From positions 1 to 37,899 of the forward strand of contig CANHJD010000008.1 in the NCBI GenBank assembly GCA_947461145.1: 37,899 nucleotides of DNA, given 5' to 3'. Below are positions 10,153 to 19,939 of the stretch, one piece after another; position 1 is the stretch's first letter, and each line of letters opens with the position of its first letter. Both the position numbers and the translations under genes were made by a program. The notes under the pieces are model-generated. The model did no database searches, was not told where the DNA came from, and saw nothing but the letters and a program-made list of their open reading frames with translations. Source of the DNA: Bacteriovoracaceae bacterium. Its GTDB lineage: Bacteria > Bdellovibrionota > Bacteriovoracia > Bacteriovoracales > Bacteriovoracaceae.

Positions 10153-10190
10153 TTTTTAGACTAAAAAGGCATCTAGATGATGCGTCTAAA
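10153..10190. promoter_or_regulatory. Cluster of palindromes / bulged hairpin in the dnaE-mtnB divergent region
   Basis: TTTTTAG-A-CTAAAAA (10153-10167), CATCTAGATG (10170-10179), and TTTAGAC[taaaaag]GCATC(tagat)GATGCGTCTAAA (10155-10190), which can fold as a 12-bp stem with a 7-nt bulge. Confidence 0.45.
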
Positions 10191-10308
10191 TAAAGAAAAA
10201 TGCTGCCTCTAATTAGCTGACAGTTTAACGCAGAGCCATCAATGAAATTTAGTCTTTAAAATTCAGCCAGTTCACGATAGGACTAAGGCAATTAAAAGAG
10301 GACTTTGC

Positions 10309-10941
10309 ATGCTTACAGGCACCAATCAACTACTGGCATCGGAACTTCTGGAAACCATCCATTTTTTCAATAAAAAAGGTTGGTCTCCTGCGACTTCAAC
10401 AAATTACTCGGTAAGATCAACTAAAGCAGATGAATATATCATTTCTCGCTCAGGTGTGGATAAGAGCAGGTTTCAACTCGAAGATCTCATCCTTATTAAT
10501 TCAAAGGCTGAGATTCTTGATCCTTTTAATAAACCCGGAATAAAATCCTCAGCAGAAACCGAAATCCACACATATCTTTTTGAAAAATACCCTGAAATCA
10601 ATTGTGTTCTTCATACTCATTCAGTTCTAGGCACAGTTCTTTCCAGACATTTCGAAAAGGACCAAAAAATTATTTTTGAAGGGTTTGAAATCCAGAAGGG
10701 CCTTGAGGGGAATTTTACCCATGATCTGAAAACAGTCCTACCTATAGTCTCTAATTCTCAACAGATGCCTGATATTTTGAAAAACATGGAGGGACATTTT
10801 ACTCAAAAGCCTACCATTCATGGATTTTTAATTGCAGGCCATGGACTATATACCTGGGGAAGAGACATCGCCACGGCCAAGAGACATATTGAAACTTTTG
10901 AATTTTTATTTGAATGCTTTTACACGATGAGGAAAATTTAA
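10309..10941 (+). CDS. mtnB: Methylthioribulose-1-phosphate dehydratase
   Basis: Class II aldolase/adducin family: GWSPATSTNYSVR, SAETEIHTYLFEKYPEINCVLHTHS, IAGHGLYTWGRDIATAKRHIETFEFLFEC. Confidence 0.93.
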   Translation: MLTGTNQLLASELLETIHFFNKKGWSPATSTNYSVRSTKADEYIISRSGVDKSRFQLEDLILINSKAEILDPFNKPGIKSSAETEIHTYLFEKYPEINCVLHTHSVLGTVLSRHFEKDQKIIFEGFEIQKGLEGNFTHDLKTVLPIVSNSQQMPDILKNMEGHFTQKPTIHGFLIAGHGLYTWGRDIATAKRHIETFEFLFECFYTMRKI

Positions 10942-11468
10942 TGGCGATTTTAACAATTCTAGATCCAATAAAAAAAGTCATCTCTGATCCTGCTGAAATT
11001 AAAACCTATATGAATGCACGAGGTATTGTGTTTGAGCAATGGAAAGCCTCTATCCCCTTAAATGACTCCGATTCTCAAGAGAGGATCCTTGAGGCTTACG
11101 ATCATGAGCTCGGCCCTTACATGAAGAAACATGGCTATATAAATGCCGATGTTATTAATGTTCATAAAGAGACTCCAAACATTGAAATGATCAGAGCAAA
11201 ATTTCTTTCAGAGCACACCCACGCTGAGGATGAAGTTCGCTTTTTTGTTGATGGAGAGGGACAATTCTTCTTTCATCTTTCAGAAAGAGAGGAAGTTTTT
11301 AAATTGCTTTGTGAAAAAGGTGACTTTATATCGGTTCCCAAAGGTTATAAGCATTGGTTTGATCTTGCTCCAAAGTATCATGTTAAAGCAATTAGAGTCT
11401 TTCAAACTCCTGAAGGCTGGGTAGCAAACTATACAAATACCGGAACAGAACAAAAGTATAAAACATGA
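10941..11468 (+). CDS. mtnD: Acireductone dioxygenase
   Basis: Cupin signature SEHTHAEDEVRFFVDGEGQFFFHL…FISVPKGYKHWFDLAP. The ATG at 10941 overlaps the mtnB TAA (TAATG), so it is preferred over the track start at 10914. Confidence 0.95.
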   Translation: MAILTILDPIKKVISDPAEIKTYMNARGIVFEQWKASIPLNDSDSQERILEAYDHELGPYMKKHGYINADVINVHKETPNIEMIRAKFLSEHTHAEDEVRFFVDGEGQFFFHLSEREEVFKLLCEKGDFISVPKGYKHWFDLAPKYHVKAIRVFQTPEGWVANYTNTGTEQKYKT

Positions 11469-12145
11469 TTAAACTTTTTCTTTTTGATATTGAAGGAACT
11501 ACAACGGACATTAATTTTGTCCACAAGGTTCTCTTCCCATACTCTTTTAACTCTCTCGAGAGTTACATCTTAAATCACCAAACTCACTCTGTAGTGGTTA
11601 AGGTCATTGAAGATGTAAAAAAAACCGTTTGGGACGAAGAAGAAAAACAACTTGGTCTTTATGATGTCGTGGCGAAATTAAAAGAATGGGTTACGAATGA
11701 TAGAAAGCACCCAGCTTTAAAAGAAATACAAGGGCTGATTTGGGATGCGGGATATTCGAAGGGCGAATTCAAAGGTCATCTTTATCCTGATGTAAAACCC
11801 TTCTTTACTAAAATTATTTCAACTAAGGCGCTCGTTGGAATTTACTCTTCAGGATCAGTGCATGCCCAAAAACTAATTTTTGGATTTTCAACAGAGGGAG
11901 ATTTAACCCCGATGATTTCTTACTTCTTCGACACTAAAGTTGGAGGAAAAAGGGAAAAAGCTTCTTACGAGAAGATCTCTTTCGAAACCAAGCTTAGTCC
12001 AAATGAAATTCATTTCTTCTCTGATATCCCTGAAGAATTATCGGCGGCGAAAGCAGCAGGCATGTATGTTACCCAGCTTCTTCGAGATGGGACGAAAGCT
12101 TCCGAATTTGAGGGAATAGCAAGCTTTTATTCTCTAATGGACTAA
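11465..12145 (+). CDS. mtnC: Enolase-phosphatase E1
   Basis: HAD-family start IKLFLFDIEGTTTDINFVHKVLFPY, IYSSGSVHAQKLIFG, FFSDIPEELSAAKAAGM. ATGA overlap with mtnD. Confidence 0.95.
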   Translation: MIKLFLFDIEGTTTDINFVHKVLFPYSFNSLESYILNHQTHSVVVKVIEDVKKTVWDEEEKQLGLYDVVAKLKEWVTNDRKHPALKEIQGLIWDAGYSKGEFKGHLYPDVKPFFTKIISTKALVGIYSSGSVHAQKLIFGFSTEGDLTPMISYFFDTKVGGKREKASYEKISFETKLSPNEIHFFSDIPEELSAAKAAGMYVTQLLRDGTKASEFEGIASFYSLMD

Positions 12146-13113
12146 AAACGCCAGAATAGATCGTAGACATAATAATAGCCCTTTTTACCTACTTCGAGAT
12201 TTGAAAAATCTCTTGTCGCAAAACCCAGGCTGGTATGGAAGGAATCCCAGATCCACATGTAGGAAACTGTTCCACCAAAAGTTTGAAGTTCAACATTATA
12301 GGTAGGACCATAGATAATCCGATTCCAATCATTGGTGATATACTCGGTAATGCTTCTTATATCTGAATCCTGAAAAAGCCTTAAACCCTTTGTCGCATGG
12401 GCCTCAGCAAACTGAGGATCCAAAGTAATATTTATCATTAAATGATTTTGAAATTTTGCATTAGCAGGTAATGTGACAACTCCCCCGACTTGCCAAATAT
12501 AATCCCGGCTTTGAATTTTATAAGCACCTAAAGTGTTCATTGTGATTCGGGAATATTTATTTTTTAGAATGCGATATTTAAGTCCGAGGTTAGCATACCC
12601 ATCAAGCCATAGAGCATTCACCATTTTTAGGCCAAAATCATCATTAATTCCATATTGAAGCTGAAAGGGGCTGACAAGAATTTCGTGTTTATCAAGCGGA
12701 TGACCTTCGGCCGTAAAAACTCCAAAATAAGCGAGTTCTTTAAACTTTGCAGGAATACTGCCATCCCCAGATAAGGTCAGAGAAGTGAAACCGGGAACTT
12801 TTTTTTCGTTCATTAAATTAAAATCTAATGGATAGATCAAATCTTTAGTTAAAACTAAAGCATTATCTATAATTTCATCTATGGAAATTAGTGCGATATG
12901 AGGACTTACCTTTAGATCAATTTTTTTAACTACTCCAAAAGCAACCACTCTATTTAGTTGTCTGGAGAAAATGAAAATTCTTTTATTAATCTGAATCTGA
13001 CTAGCATCGTAGATATCAGCAATGATCTCTTGCGGACTATGAATTTCTGTCACCACACCATAGGCAAGAACTTTAAGTGGCAAAACTATCAAGAGAAAAG
13101 TGACAATCAACTT
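12142..13113 (-). CDS. Putative outer-membrane/beta-barrel protein of unknown function
   Basis: Start at MKLIVTFLLIVLPLKVLA (signal peptide). Alternating aromatic strands and a C-terminal Phe (…YYYVYDLFWRF). Confidence 0.6.
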   Translation of the reverse strand, partial: KLIVTFLLIVLPLKVLAYGVVTEIHSPQEIIADIYDASQIQINKRIFIFSRQLNRVVAFGVVKKIDLKVSPHIALISIDEIIDNALVLTKDLIYPLDFNLMNEKKVPGFTSLTLSGDGSIPAKFKELAYFGVFTAEGHPLDKHEILVSPFQLQYGINDDFGLKMVNALWLDGYANLGLKYRILKNKYSRITMNTLGAYKIQSRDYIWQVGGVVTLPANAKFQNHLMINITLDPQFAEAHATKGLRLFQDSDIRSITEYITNDWNRIIYGPTYNVELQTFGGTVSYMWIWDSFHTSLGFATRDFSNLEVGKKGYYYVYDLFWRF

Positions 13114-13127
13114 CATATAAAAAATAA

Positions 13128-13490
13128 TTATTTTTTCTGTTGTTTTCTCGCCGTCCCGCATAGGGTATCGACATCAACACAGGCCTGCGTAAAAATAATG
13201 GTTGTCCACCAAAGCTCAGTAAACTTTGCATCAACAAGATACTCTTTCCCTGGACAAAGTACGTGAACAATCTCTTGGGCGTATCTCTCTTTTTCAACTT
13301 CTGCATTTGAAAAGAAAAGCCATTGATTAAAACATTCGCCCATTTGATCCTTTCCTACCGCCATAATTTGAGTTGAAGGAATGGGCCTTTCATAGGTCTG
13401 CTTATTAAAATCAACTTTTCTTATAAGATCATACGGGACATACTTACGGGTACACGACATAACTAAAAAAAGTAAAAAAAGATTTTTCAT
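13128..13490 (-). CDS. Small putative lipoprotein of unknown function
   Basis: MKNLFLLFLVMSCTRK lipobox-like N-terminus; intact 120-aa ORF. Confidence 0.6.
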   Translation of the reverse strand: MKNLFLLFLVMSCTRKYVPYDLIRKVDFNKQTYERPIPSTQIMAVGKDQMGECFNQWLFFSNAEVEKERYAQEIVHVLCPGKEYLVDAKFTELWWTTIIFTQACVDVDTLCGTARKQQKK

Positions 13491-13518
13491 ATTTGCTTTT
13501 TATCATAAGGCTTTGAAG

Positions 13519-14178
13519 ATGACGAACCAAATTGCGATTATTGACCCATTTGTTAAAAGCCCGGCCATAAATTGTTTTAATAACTTAGTAAATCTTCTAG
13601 AAATTAGGGCCACGTATCATGTCCCTGCCCTTTTAGGCTTAGACAGCTTAATAAGTGAATCTTTAAATACTCAGGCCTATATCGTTCTTGGTTCGGCATC
13701 TCATGTGCATGAAAATCTTATTTGGCACAGACCACTTGCAGATTTTTTAATGAGTGAACTCGCGAAAAATAAACCTCTTTTAGGATGCTGCTTTGGTCAT
13801 CAGCTTATCTGTCACGCATTTGGAGCGAAGGTAGATTATTATAAAGATGAAGCGACTAAACTTTCAGGTGGACGTGAAATCACTGTGACTGAGGATTTTT
13901 GGAATTTCACAAAAGGCGAGAAGTTTTATCTAGGGGTGACTCACAAGCAGGTTGTCAATGACCTTCCAGAATGCTTATCCGAAGTTGGAGTAGGACTTTC
14001 AAATGATATCGTCATTCATAAAACCCTTCCCTTTATGGGAACTCAGGCCCACCCGGAAGCGTCACTATCATTTTGCCAGACGGATATTAAAGATTTAAAA
14101 AATGAAGAAATTTCAAAGCTTCAAAAAAGTGGCGAAAAACTTATCAAAAAATTCTTCCACCACTTTGATTTAATTTAA
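13519..14178 (+). CDS. Class I glutamine amidotransferase-like protein
   Basis: Nucleophile motif LLGCCFGHQLICHAFG and AHPE triad residues. The ATG at 13519 is an alternative to the TTG at 13513. Confidence 0.88.
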   Translation: MTNQIAIIDPFVKSPAINCFNNLVNLLEIRATYHVPALLGLDSLISESLNTQAYIVLGSASHVHENLIWHRPLADFLMSELAKNKPLLGCCFGHQLICHAFGAKVDYYKDEATKLSGGREITVTEDFWNFTKGEKFYLGVTHKQVVNDLPECLSEVGVGLSNDIVIHKTLPFMGTQAHPEASLSFCQTDIKDLKNEEISKLQKSGEKLIKKFFHHFDLI

Positions 14179-14181
14179 AAT

Positions 14182-15729
14182 TTATTCCCACTCAATTGTC
14201 CCAGGGGGTTTTGAGGTAATATCGTAAACAACACGAGTAATTCCCTTAACCTCATTACAAATTCGAGAAGAAACTCTATTTAGAAAACTCCATGGGAGCT
14301 CTGTCACGGAAGCAGTCATTCCATCCTGAGAATTGACCATCCTTAAAGCGATCACTTCTTCATAGGCCCTACCATCACCTTTTACCCCCACAGTTTTCAC
14401 AGGTAAAAGTACAGTAAATGCCTGCCAGGTCGAATCATAAAGATTATGCTGTTTCAATTCCTCAAAAAGAATTTGATCAGACTCCTGAACTTTTCTGATG
14501 GAGTCACGAGATAACTGGCCCAAGACTCTCACTCCAATTCCTGGTCCAGGGAAAGGATGACGAAAAACCCAATCACGCTCAAGACCAAGTTGTAAACCAA
14601 TGGCACGCACTTCATCCTTAAAAAGAAAACGAAGTGGCTCTAGAAGTTTTAACTTCATTCTCTCCGGAAGGCCTCCCACATTGTGATGGGATTTAATTGT
14701 CACAGATTTTCCGCCCTTTTTATGAGGAGAGATTGACTCAATCACATCTGGATAAAGAGTTCCTTGAAGAAGGTACTCGAATTTAATGCCATGATTTTTT
14801 TCAAATTCATGAACCTTTGCTTCAAACACTTCAATAAAAGTTTTACCAATTGTTTTTCTTTTATGTTCAGGATCTTGATCATTTTTTAAAGCTTCAAGAA
14901 AAAGCTCCGTCGCATCAATAATTTCAATATTAAGAGTCGTTTTCTTTTTTAACATTTCAATTGTATGCAAGTCTTGTGGGCGAAGAAGGCCATTGTTGAC
15001 GAAAAAACAATAAATGTCTTTGCCAATAACTTTTTCAACAAGTGTTGCTGCAACAAGTGAATCAACTCCACCTGAAAAGGCACATAACACTTTTGAACCT
15101 TTCACTTTTTGGACTTCTTCAAGGCAACTCTCCATCATGGTTTTTGACGACCAGTCCGAAGTTAATCCTGCAACATTCTGTAAAAAAAATGAAAGAATGT
15201 CTCTACCATGAACTGTGTGATGAACCTCTGGATGAAATTGTAGCCCCAAAATTGGACGCAACTCATGTTTAATTCCGGCCACAAGTCCATTTTCGCTTTC
15301 AAAAATTTGTTTAAAATTGTTTGGAAGTACACTCACATGATCCGAGTGACTCATCCACACATCAGTTTCCTGAGGGCAGCCAGGAATGAGAAATCCCTTA
15401 ACTGTTTTTAGCTTCGCAAGCCCGTATTCGCCCTGAATTCCTTTCTCAACTCTTCCTCCAAAAAACTGTCCAAGAATCTGCATCCCGTAACAAATTCCGA
15501 GTACAGGTAATTTTTGATCAAGAAAAAAAGGGCTATAGTCCGTGGTATCCTCAAAAACAGATTGAGGGCCTCCAGATAAAACAATAGCTTTGGGTTTTTC
15601 AGTCTTCAATCTCTCAACCCCATCCTCTACAGTCATGATTTCAGAGGTAAAACCAAGTTCTCTGAATTTACGGGTAATAAGCTGAGTATATTGAGAACCG
15701 AAATCTACAATCCAAATTGAACTTTTCAT
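14182..15729 (-). CDS. guaA: GMP synthase (glutamine-hydrolysing)
   Basis: VLGICYGMQILGQFFGG, QFHPEVHHT, CAFSGGVDSLVAATL, FRHPFPGPGIGVRVLG, RVVYDITSKPPGTIEWE C-terminus. Confidence 0.98.
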   Translation of the reverse strand: MKSSIWIVDFGSQYTQLITRKFRELGFTSEIMTVEDGVERLKTEKPKAIVLSGGPQSVFEDTTDYSPFFLDQKLPVLGICYGMQILGQFFGGRVEKGIQGEYGLAKLKTVKGFLIPGCPQETDVWMSHSDHVSVLPNNFKQIFESENGLVAGIKHELRPILGLQFHPEVHHTVHGRDILSFFLQNVAGLTSDWSSKTMMESCLEEVQKVKGSKVLCAFSGGVDSLVAATLVEKVIGKDIYCFFVNNGLLRPQDLHTIEMLKKKTTLNIEIIDATELFLEALKNDQDPEHKRKTIGKTFIEVFEAKVHEFEKNHGIKFEYLLQGTLYPDVIESISPHKKGGKSVTIKSHHNVGGLPERMKLKLLEPLRFLFKDEVRAIGLQLGLERDWVFRHPFPGPGIGVRVLGQLSRDSIRKVQESDQILFEELKQHNLYDSTWQAFTVLLPVKTVGVKGDGRAYEEVIALRMVNSQDGMTASVTELPWSFLNRVSSRICNEVKGITRVVYDITSKPPGTIEWE

Positions 15730-15731
15730 TT

Positions 15732-17195
15732 TTATACCTGTCGATAGTTAGGAGCTTCTTTTGTCACAATCACATCGTGGGGATGAGATTCTTTCAATGA
15801 AGCTGACGTAATTTTAACAAATTTAGCTCTCTCTTTGAGAAGCCCCATGTTCTGTGCTCCCACATATCCCATTCCAGCACGAACTCCACCCACTAACTGA
15901 AAAAGATTACTTGAAAGAGATCCTCGATAAGGTACTTGCCCCTCAATCCCCTCGGGAACAAGCTTAGAAACTTCTTCTACAGCGCTTTGGCCATAACGAT
16001 CTTTTGACCCTCTCTCCATGGCACCCATAGAACCCATTCCGCGATACATTTTATAAGCTCTGCCCTGGTAAAGCACCATTTCACCTGGAGTTTCATCGCA
16101 ACCAGCAAAGAGGGAGCCAATCATCACTGAACTCGCACCACCCGCAAGGGCTTTCATAATATCACCAGAAAATTTAATTCCTCCATCCGCAATAAAAGGA
16201 ATCCCCGCTTTGTCACACGGAACTCGGCAATCAAAGATGGCCTGCATTTGGGGGACTCCGATCCCTGCGATGACTCTGGTGGTGCAAATGGAGCCTGGAC
16301 CGATTCCCACCTTAATTCCATCTACTCCTGCAGCAATTAGATCTTCACAGGCCTTCGCAGTTGCCACATTACCGGCCACAACATCCACATCAGCATTAAG
16401 CGCTTTAATAGTCTTAACCATTTCTATAACACCCTTTGAATGTCCATGAGCGGTATCAATGACGATGGCATCCACTTGCGCCTTCAGAAGTGCCTCGACT
16501 CGCTTCAACTCTTTTTCACCGACTCCACAGGCAGCGGCTACTCGAAGTCGACCGTACTTATCTTTATTAGCGTTTGGGTAAGCGATCGTTTTCTCGATAT
16601 CCTTAATTGTGATAAGCCCCTTAAGTTTTCCGTCAGCAGCTACGACAGGAAGCTTTTCTACTCTGTGATGGTGAAGAATTTCTTTAGCTTTCTCAAAACT
16701 TGTCCCCTCAGGAGCAGTGACAAGATTTTTTGAAGTCATGACATCTTTAACTTTTTTATTTGTATTCGTTACAAAGCGAAGATCTCTATTTGTGATGATA
16801 CCTACTAATTTTTTATCATTGTCGATAACAGGGAATCCTGAAATTTTAAACTTTTTCATTAAATCAAAGAGCGAAGAAATTGATTCATCAGGTGTCACAG
16901 TGAAGGGATCGAGAATCATTCCTGATTCATATTTTTTAACCTTCTCAACTTCAAACGCCTGCTCATCAGGAGTAAGATTTTTATGAATCACACCAATCCC
17001 ACCTTCTTGTGCCATGACGATAGCCGTCCGGGACTCTGTGACGGTATCCATCGCCGAGGAGGCAATGGGGATATTCATGCTGATATTTCGAGAAAACCGA
17101 GTTTTTAATTCAACTTCTGTGGGAAGAACTTCTGAATAATTTGGAACGATAAGAACATCATCATAAGTAAGAGCTGTATCTGTCGTATAAAACAT
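15732..17195 (-). CDS. guaB: IMP dehydrogenase
   Basis: [18 protein letters not shown], tandem CBS domains, [44 protein letters not shown]. Start at MFYTTD is likely; track start is 17219. Confidence 0.97.
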   Translation of the reverse strand: MFYTTDTALTYDDVLIVPNYSEVLPTEVELKTRFSRNISMNIPIASSAMDTVTESRTAIVMAQEGGIGVIHKNLTPDEQAFEVEKVKKYESGMILDPFTVTPDESISSLFDLMKKFKISGFPVIDNDKKLVGIITNRDLRFVTNTNKKVKDVMTSKNLVTAPEGTSFEKAKEILHHHRVEKLPVVAADGKLKGLITIKDIEKTIAYPNANKDKYGRLRVAAACGVGEKELKRVEALLKAQVDAIVIDTAHGHSKGVIEMVKTIKALNADVDVVAGNVATAKACEDLIAAGVDGIKVGIGPGSICTTRVIAGIGVPQMQAIFDCRVPCDKAGIPFIADGGIKFSGDIMKALAGGASSVMIGSLFAGCDETPGEMVLYQGRAYKMYRGMGSMGAMERGSKDRYGQSAVEEVSKLVPEGIEGQVPYRGSLSSNLFQLVGGVRAGMGYVGAQNMGLLKERAKFVKITSASLKESHPHDVIVTKEAPNYRQV

Positions 17196-17258
17196 AGAGT
17201 TATCCTTTTGAATAATCAAAAGGATAGCCGATTTATCTATTTTTTGCAGTTATTTAAA

Positions 17259-17936
17259 CTATATCCGCAGAACGTAACCTAAGTTTTTTAAGGTTTTGAT
17301 ATGCATCGAAAAGGGCTTCAGCTTACGCCTGAGGTTTGAAAAGTGAGTATCCAAGTTATTTACTTCAACATGCACATCTTTCCAAAGCATCTGGATCAGA
17401 TCATCTTTGTGAATGACACGATTAGGGTTCTGGGAAAGAACAACTAGTAATTGATACTCTTTAGGAGTTAAGCGAATCGTTTGATTATTAAGAGTTACCT
17501 GATGCCCATCTAAATCGATAACGAGATCTTTGAATTTAATAATCTTATTATTCTGTAAGTTTCTCTTACTTAATTGAATTCTATTGCGAATTCTTGCAAT
17601 AAGCTCATCTGTTGGAACGGGTTTAATAAGAAAATCGTCAGCACCAATGTCAAAGCCCTTTACTCGGGCACTTACATTTGAATCCCCTGTTAGAAACAAA
17701 ATGGGAAGGTTCTGCTTAGACCGTTTAACTTCTTCATATACTTGAAAACCATCTTTCCCAGGAATATGCAAGTCGAGAAGGATAGCATCGGTGTGATTGT
17801 TTCTGATAAAATCAAGTCCCTTATCAGGCTCCGTAAATAGTTCCAAATTGAAAGTTTCTGCAAGCGATCCAGAAAGGGCCTCAAGAAGGTCACGATTGTC
17901 GTCAATGATTGTTACATGCATACGATTTTTTTCCAT
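17259..17936 (-). CDS. OmpR/PhoB-family two-component response regulator
   Basis: Intact receiver (VTIIDDNRD, AILLDLHIPGKDG, FLTGDS, LIKPV) and winged-helix C-terminus (RLTPKEYQLLVVL…LDTHFSNLRRKL…LGYVLRI). Confidence 0.95.
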   Translation of the reverse strand: MEKNRMHVTIIDDNRDLLEALSGSLAETFNLELFTEPDKGLDFIRNNHTDAILLDLHIPGKDGFQVYEEVKRSKQNLPILFLTGDSNVSARVKGFDIGADDFLIKPVPTDELIARIRNRIQLSKRNLQNNKIIKFKDLVIDLDGHQVTLNNQTIRLTPKEYQLLVVLSQNPNRVIHKDDLIQMLWKDVHVEVNNLDTHFSNLRRKLKPFSMHIKTLKNLGYVLRI

Positions 17937-18014
17937 TTCCCTATACTAGGCAAATTAAGGTTTAAACGAAACTTAAGATTTCTTAATTTTTCAGAGGCAA
18001 AAGCAATAACAAGA

Positions 18015-18036
18015 GCCCCATATTTTGATAAGGGGC
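18015..18036 (-). terminator. Putative intrinsic terminator downstream of the FecR-domain gene
   Basis: Hairpin GCCCC-A-TAT-TTTG-ATA-A-GGGGC. The minus-strand downstream sequence (CTTGTTATTGCTTTTG) is only moderately U-rich. Confidence 0.4.
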
Positions 18037-18076
18037 GATTGATTAAATAGTTGTGCGTGTACGGTTATGTCAAGAC

Positions 18077-19129
18077 CTAGTAGCTGCTTAAATCTTGAAT
18101 AAGTCTCTCATATTCTTTCGAGTATTTAGACTGCAAATCTTGTTGCTTCCTTAAGGAGTCATTAAAATCAGTGTCTTTCTCAAGGTTAACTTCAACCTTT
18201 GGAGAGATGGTCACTTTTTGTACAACTTCTGAAGCCGGCTGCCTTGGAGTTTCAACTTTTACAGGAGTCATTTGTGGTTCTGTAATGCCATAAAATTTAA
18301 TTGGGGCAGACTGAAGTTTTACATTTTTCCAAGTGATCTTTTTCTTAAAATACTGGTGAGCACTTACTGAAGCAGGACTCCGTTCAGAAGACATTTTACC
18401 GTTTACCATGAAAAGGATTTCTCCTTTCTTCACTACGGCTACATCCTTACCGCTAGACATATTCTGTCCAACAGATGCAAGTGTTCTGGAGGGTTCAGTT
18501 GATAAAGAAGTTTCCTGGAGCTTCTGGGGAAGTGCTTTAAACTCTGCCATCGCAGTATTCAATGAATTTAACCCAACTTTTGTTGGAGCTCGAGGTAAGC
18601 CATTTTCAACATCAGGGTCAATTGTTGTAAATGTGCCGCCAGTAAGAGTGTGTTTCATATTTTGTTCTAACACATTAGAAACTTCAACTTCTCCGTTCAC
18701 AACAAGTACTTGCGTTTTTGAACTTGACTGCTCAAAGGTTGTAATAAACTCACCCTTCCAGAAATCAATTTGTCCATTGGCCGTTGTAAGGGTCAGGGGG
18801 TGTCTAGAATTAAGTGACTGTATCCAAGTTTTACCTTGCTTTAATTGAGCTGATTTATTAAAAAATTTGATGTGAGAGCCTTCAATTAAATGGTAAGTGG
18901 AGTCATAGTAATCATTGATGGTGACACTCCCCTCTTCTCCAACCAGAACTTCTGACTTTTCTTCAATGTGATCATTCATTTTCAATGACTTCGTTTTTCC
19001 TTCAGCATTGATGGTAAAAACTTGTCCTTTCAATTCTACCACTTGAGCGACTGGACGAGCAGCCCAGGCACCAAATGTTAAAATGAGTGAAAAAAAACTA
19101 ATTTTTAATTTTGTAAGAGATATCTTCAT
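18077..19129 (-). CDS. FecR-domain secreted protein
   Basis: Signal peptide, then VVELKGQVFTINAEGKTKSLKMNDHIEEKSEVLVGEEGSVTINDYYDSTYHLIEGSHIKF…LTTANGQIDFWKGEFITTF (FecR-like). Confidence 0.75.
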   Translation of the reverse strand: MKISLTKLKISFFSLILTFGAWAARPVAQVVELKGQVFTINAEGKTKSLKMNDHIEEKSEVLVGEEGSVTINDYYDSTYHLIEGSHIKFFNKSAQLKQGKTWIQSLNSRHPLTLTTANGQIDFWKGEFITTFEQSSSKTQVLVVNGEVEVSNVLEQNMKHTLTGGTFTTIDPDVENGLPRAPTKVGLNSLNTAMAEFKALPQKLQETSLSTEPSRTLASVGQNMSSGKDVAVVKKGEILFMVNGKMSSERSPASVSAHQYFKKKITWKNVKLQSAPIKFYGITEPQMTPVKVETPRQPASEVVQKVTISPKVEVNLEKDTDFNDSLRKQQDLQSKYSKEYERLIQDLSSY

Positions 19130-19820
19130 AGTACCTACTTAATATTTTCCATTCTTCTGTATTTCTGTATTTGAGACGAAATTCTTCCACTGTAGAGAGG
19201 AACTTTTGATGCTCTCCCTGATTATACTGGGCAAGAGCAAGCCAAAGTTTTGCTCCACGATAAAATTCTGACTTGGGATAAGCCTTTACCAATTTATCAA
19301 GATGTTTTTCAGTCCAGTCATATCGTTTCCCCGTTTCAAATGCTGCGACACCTGCTCCGAACAAAACCCTATCACTAACCAATTCATGCTTAGGATAGCG
19401 GTTGATCAATTCATTATAAAACTGCGCGGACTTTTCATAGTTTTTATGATGAAGTTCTTTTTCACCAATCGCCAAAAGCTTATCTGGTGTCCATTTGTAG
19501 ACTTCAAAACTAACAAGATCACTTGCTGAAGTTTTCGGAATACTTGCAATAGATCTTTTAGCAGCAGATCCCTCGTTTGTTCCCTGCTTCATCTGAGCGG
19601 AAAGAAATTTATTCTTAGACTGCAGTTCAGCTATTTGGTACTTTAGATCTGATATTTGAGCCTCGAGAACTCTTTTGTCTTTTGCGAGATCAAGGGCCTT
19701 TCTTTCATATTCAAATAGTGAGTTCCATTTCGTTGCGACCGAATTATCCATGCCTCCATACTTCCAAAGTGCAAAGACATAACTCGTAGCAAGTAATGAA
19801 AAAATAAAAAATATCTTCAT
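19098..19820 (-). CDS. Coiled-coil/TPR protein (YbgF/CpoB-like organisation)
   Basis: Signal/TM N-terminus, coiled coil (EAQISDLKYQIAELQSKNKFL), TPR-like repeats (KLLAIGEKELHHKNYEKSAQFYNELINRYPKHELV…). Confidence 0.7.
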   Translation of the reverse strand: MKIFFIFSLLATSYVFALWKYGGMDNSVATKWNSLFEYERKALDLAKDKRVLEAQISDLKYQIAELQSKNKFLSAQMKQGTNEGSAAKRSIASIPKTSASDLVSFEVYKWTPDKLLAIGEKELHHKNYEKSAQFYNELINRYPKHELVSDRVLFGAGVAAFETGKRYDWTEKHLDKLVKAYPKSEFYRGAKLWLALAQYNQGEHQKFLSTVEEFRLKYRNTEEWKILSRYYEDISYKIKN

Positions 19821-19939
19821 GCCGTCGGCCCTCTAAATAGTTGCTTAGACCACGTTCTTTTATCGGCAATTAAAATCAAACTCTTTAGAACTAAAGATAA
19901 TAAAAATTTCTTCCGATATGATACAGAGGAGCTCACATC

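Noticed and set aside
13073-13306. 77-aa minus-strand and 102-aa plus-strand ORFs overlapping the two minus-strand hypothetical genes
   Set aside because: Overlap two signal-peptide-bearing ORFs (12142-13113, 13128-13490) that explain the region better.
18408-18848. 146-aa plus-strand ORF
   Set aside because: Lies wholly antisense within the FecR-domain gene; low-complexity Ser/Phe/Thr/Val content typical of shadow ORFs.
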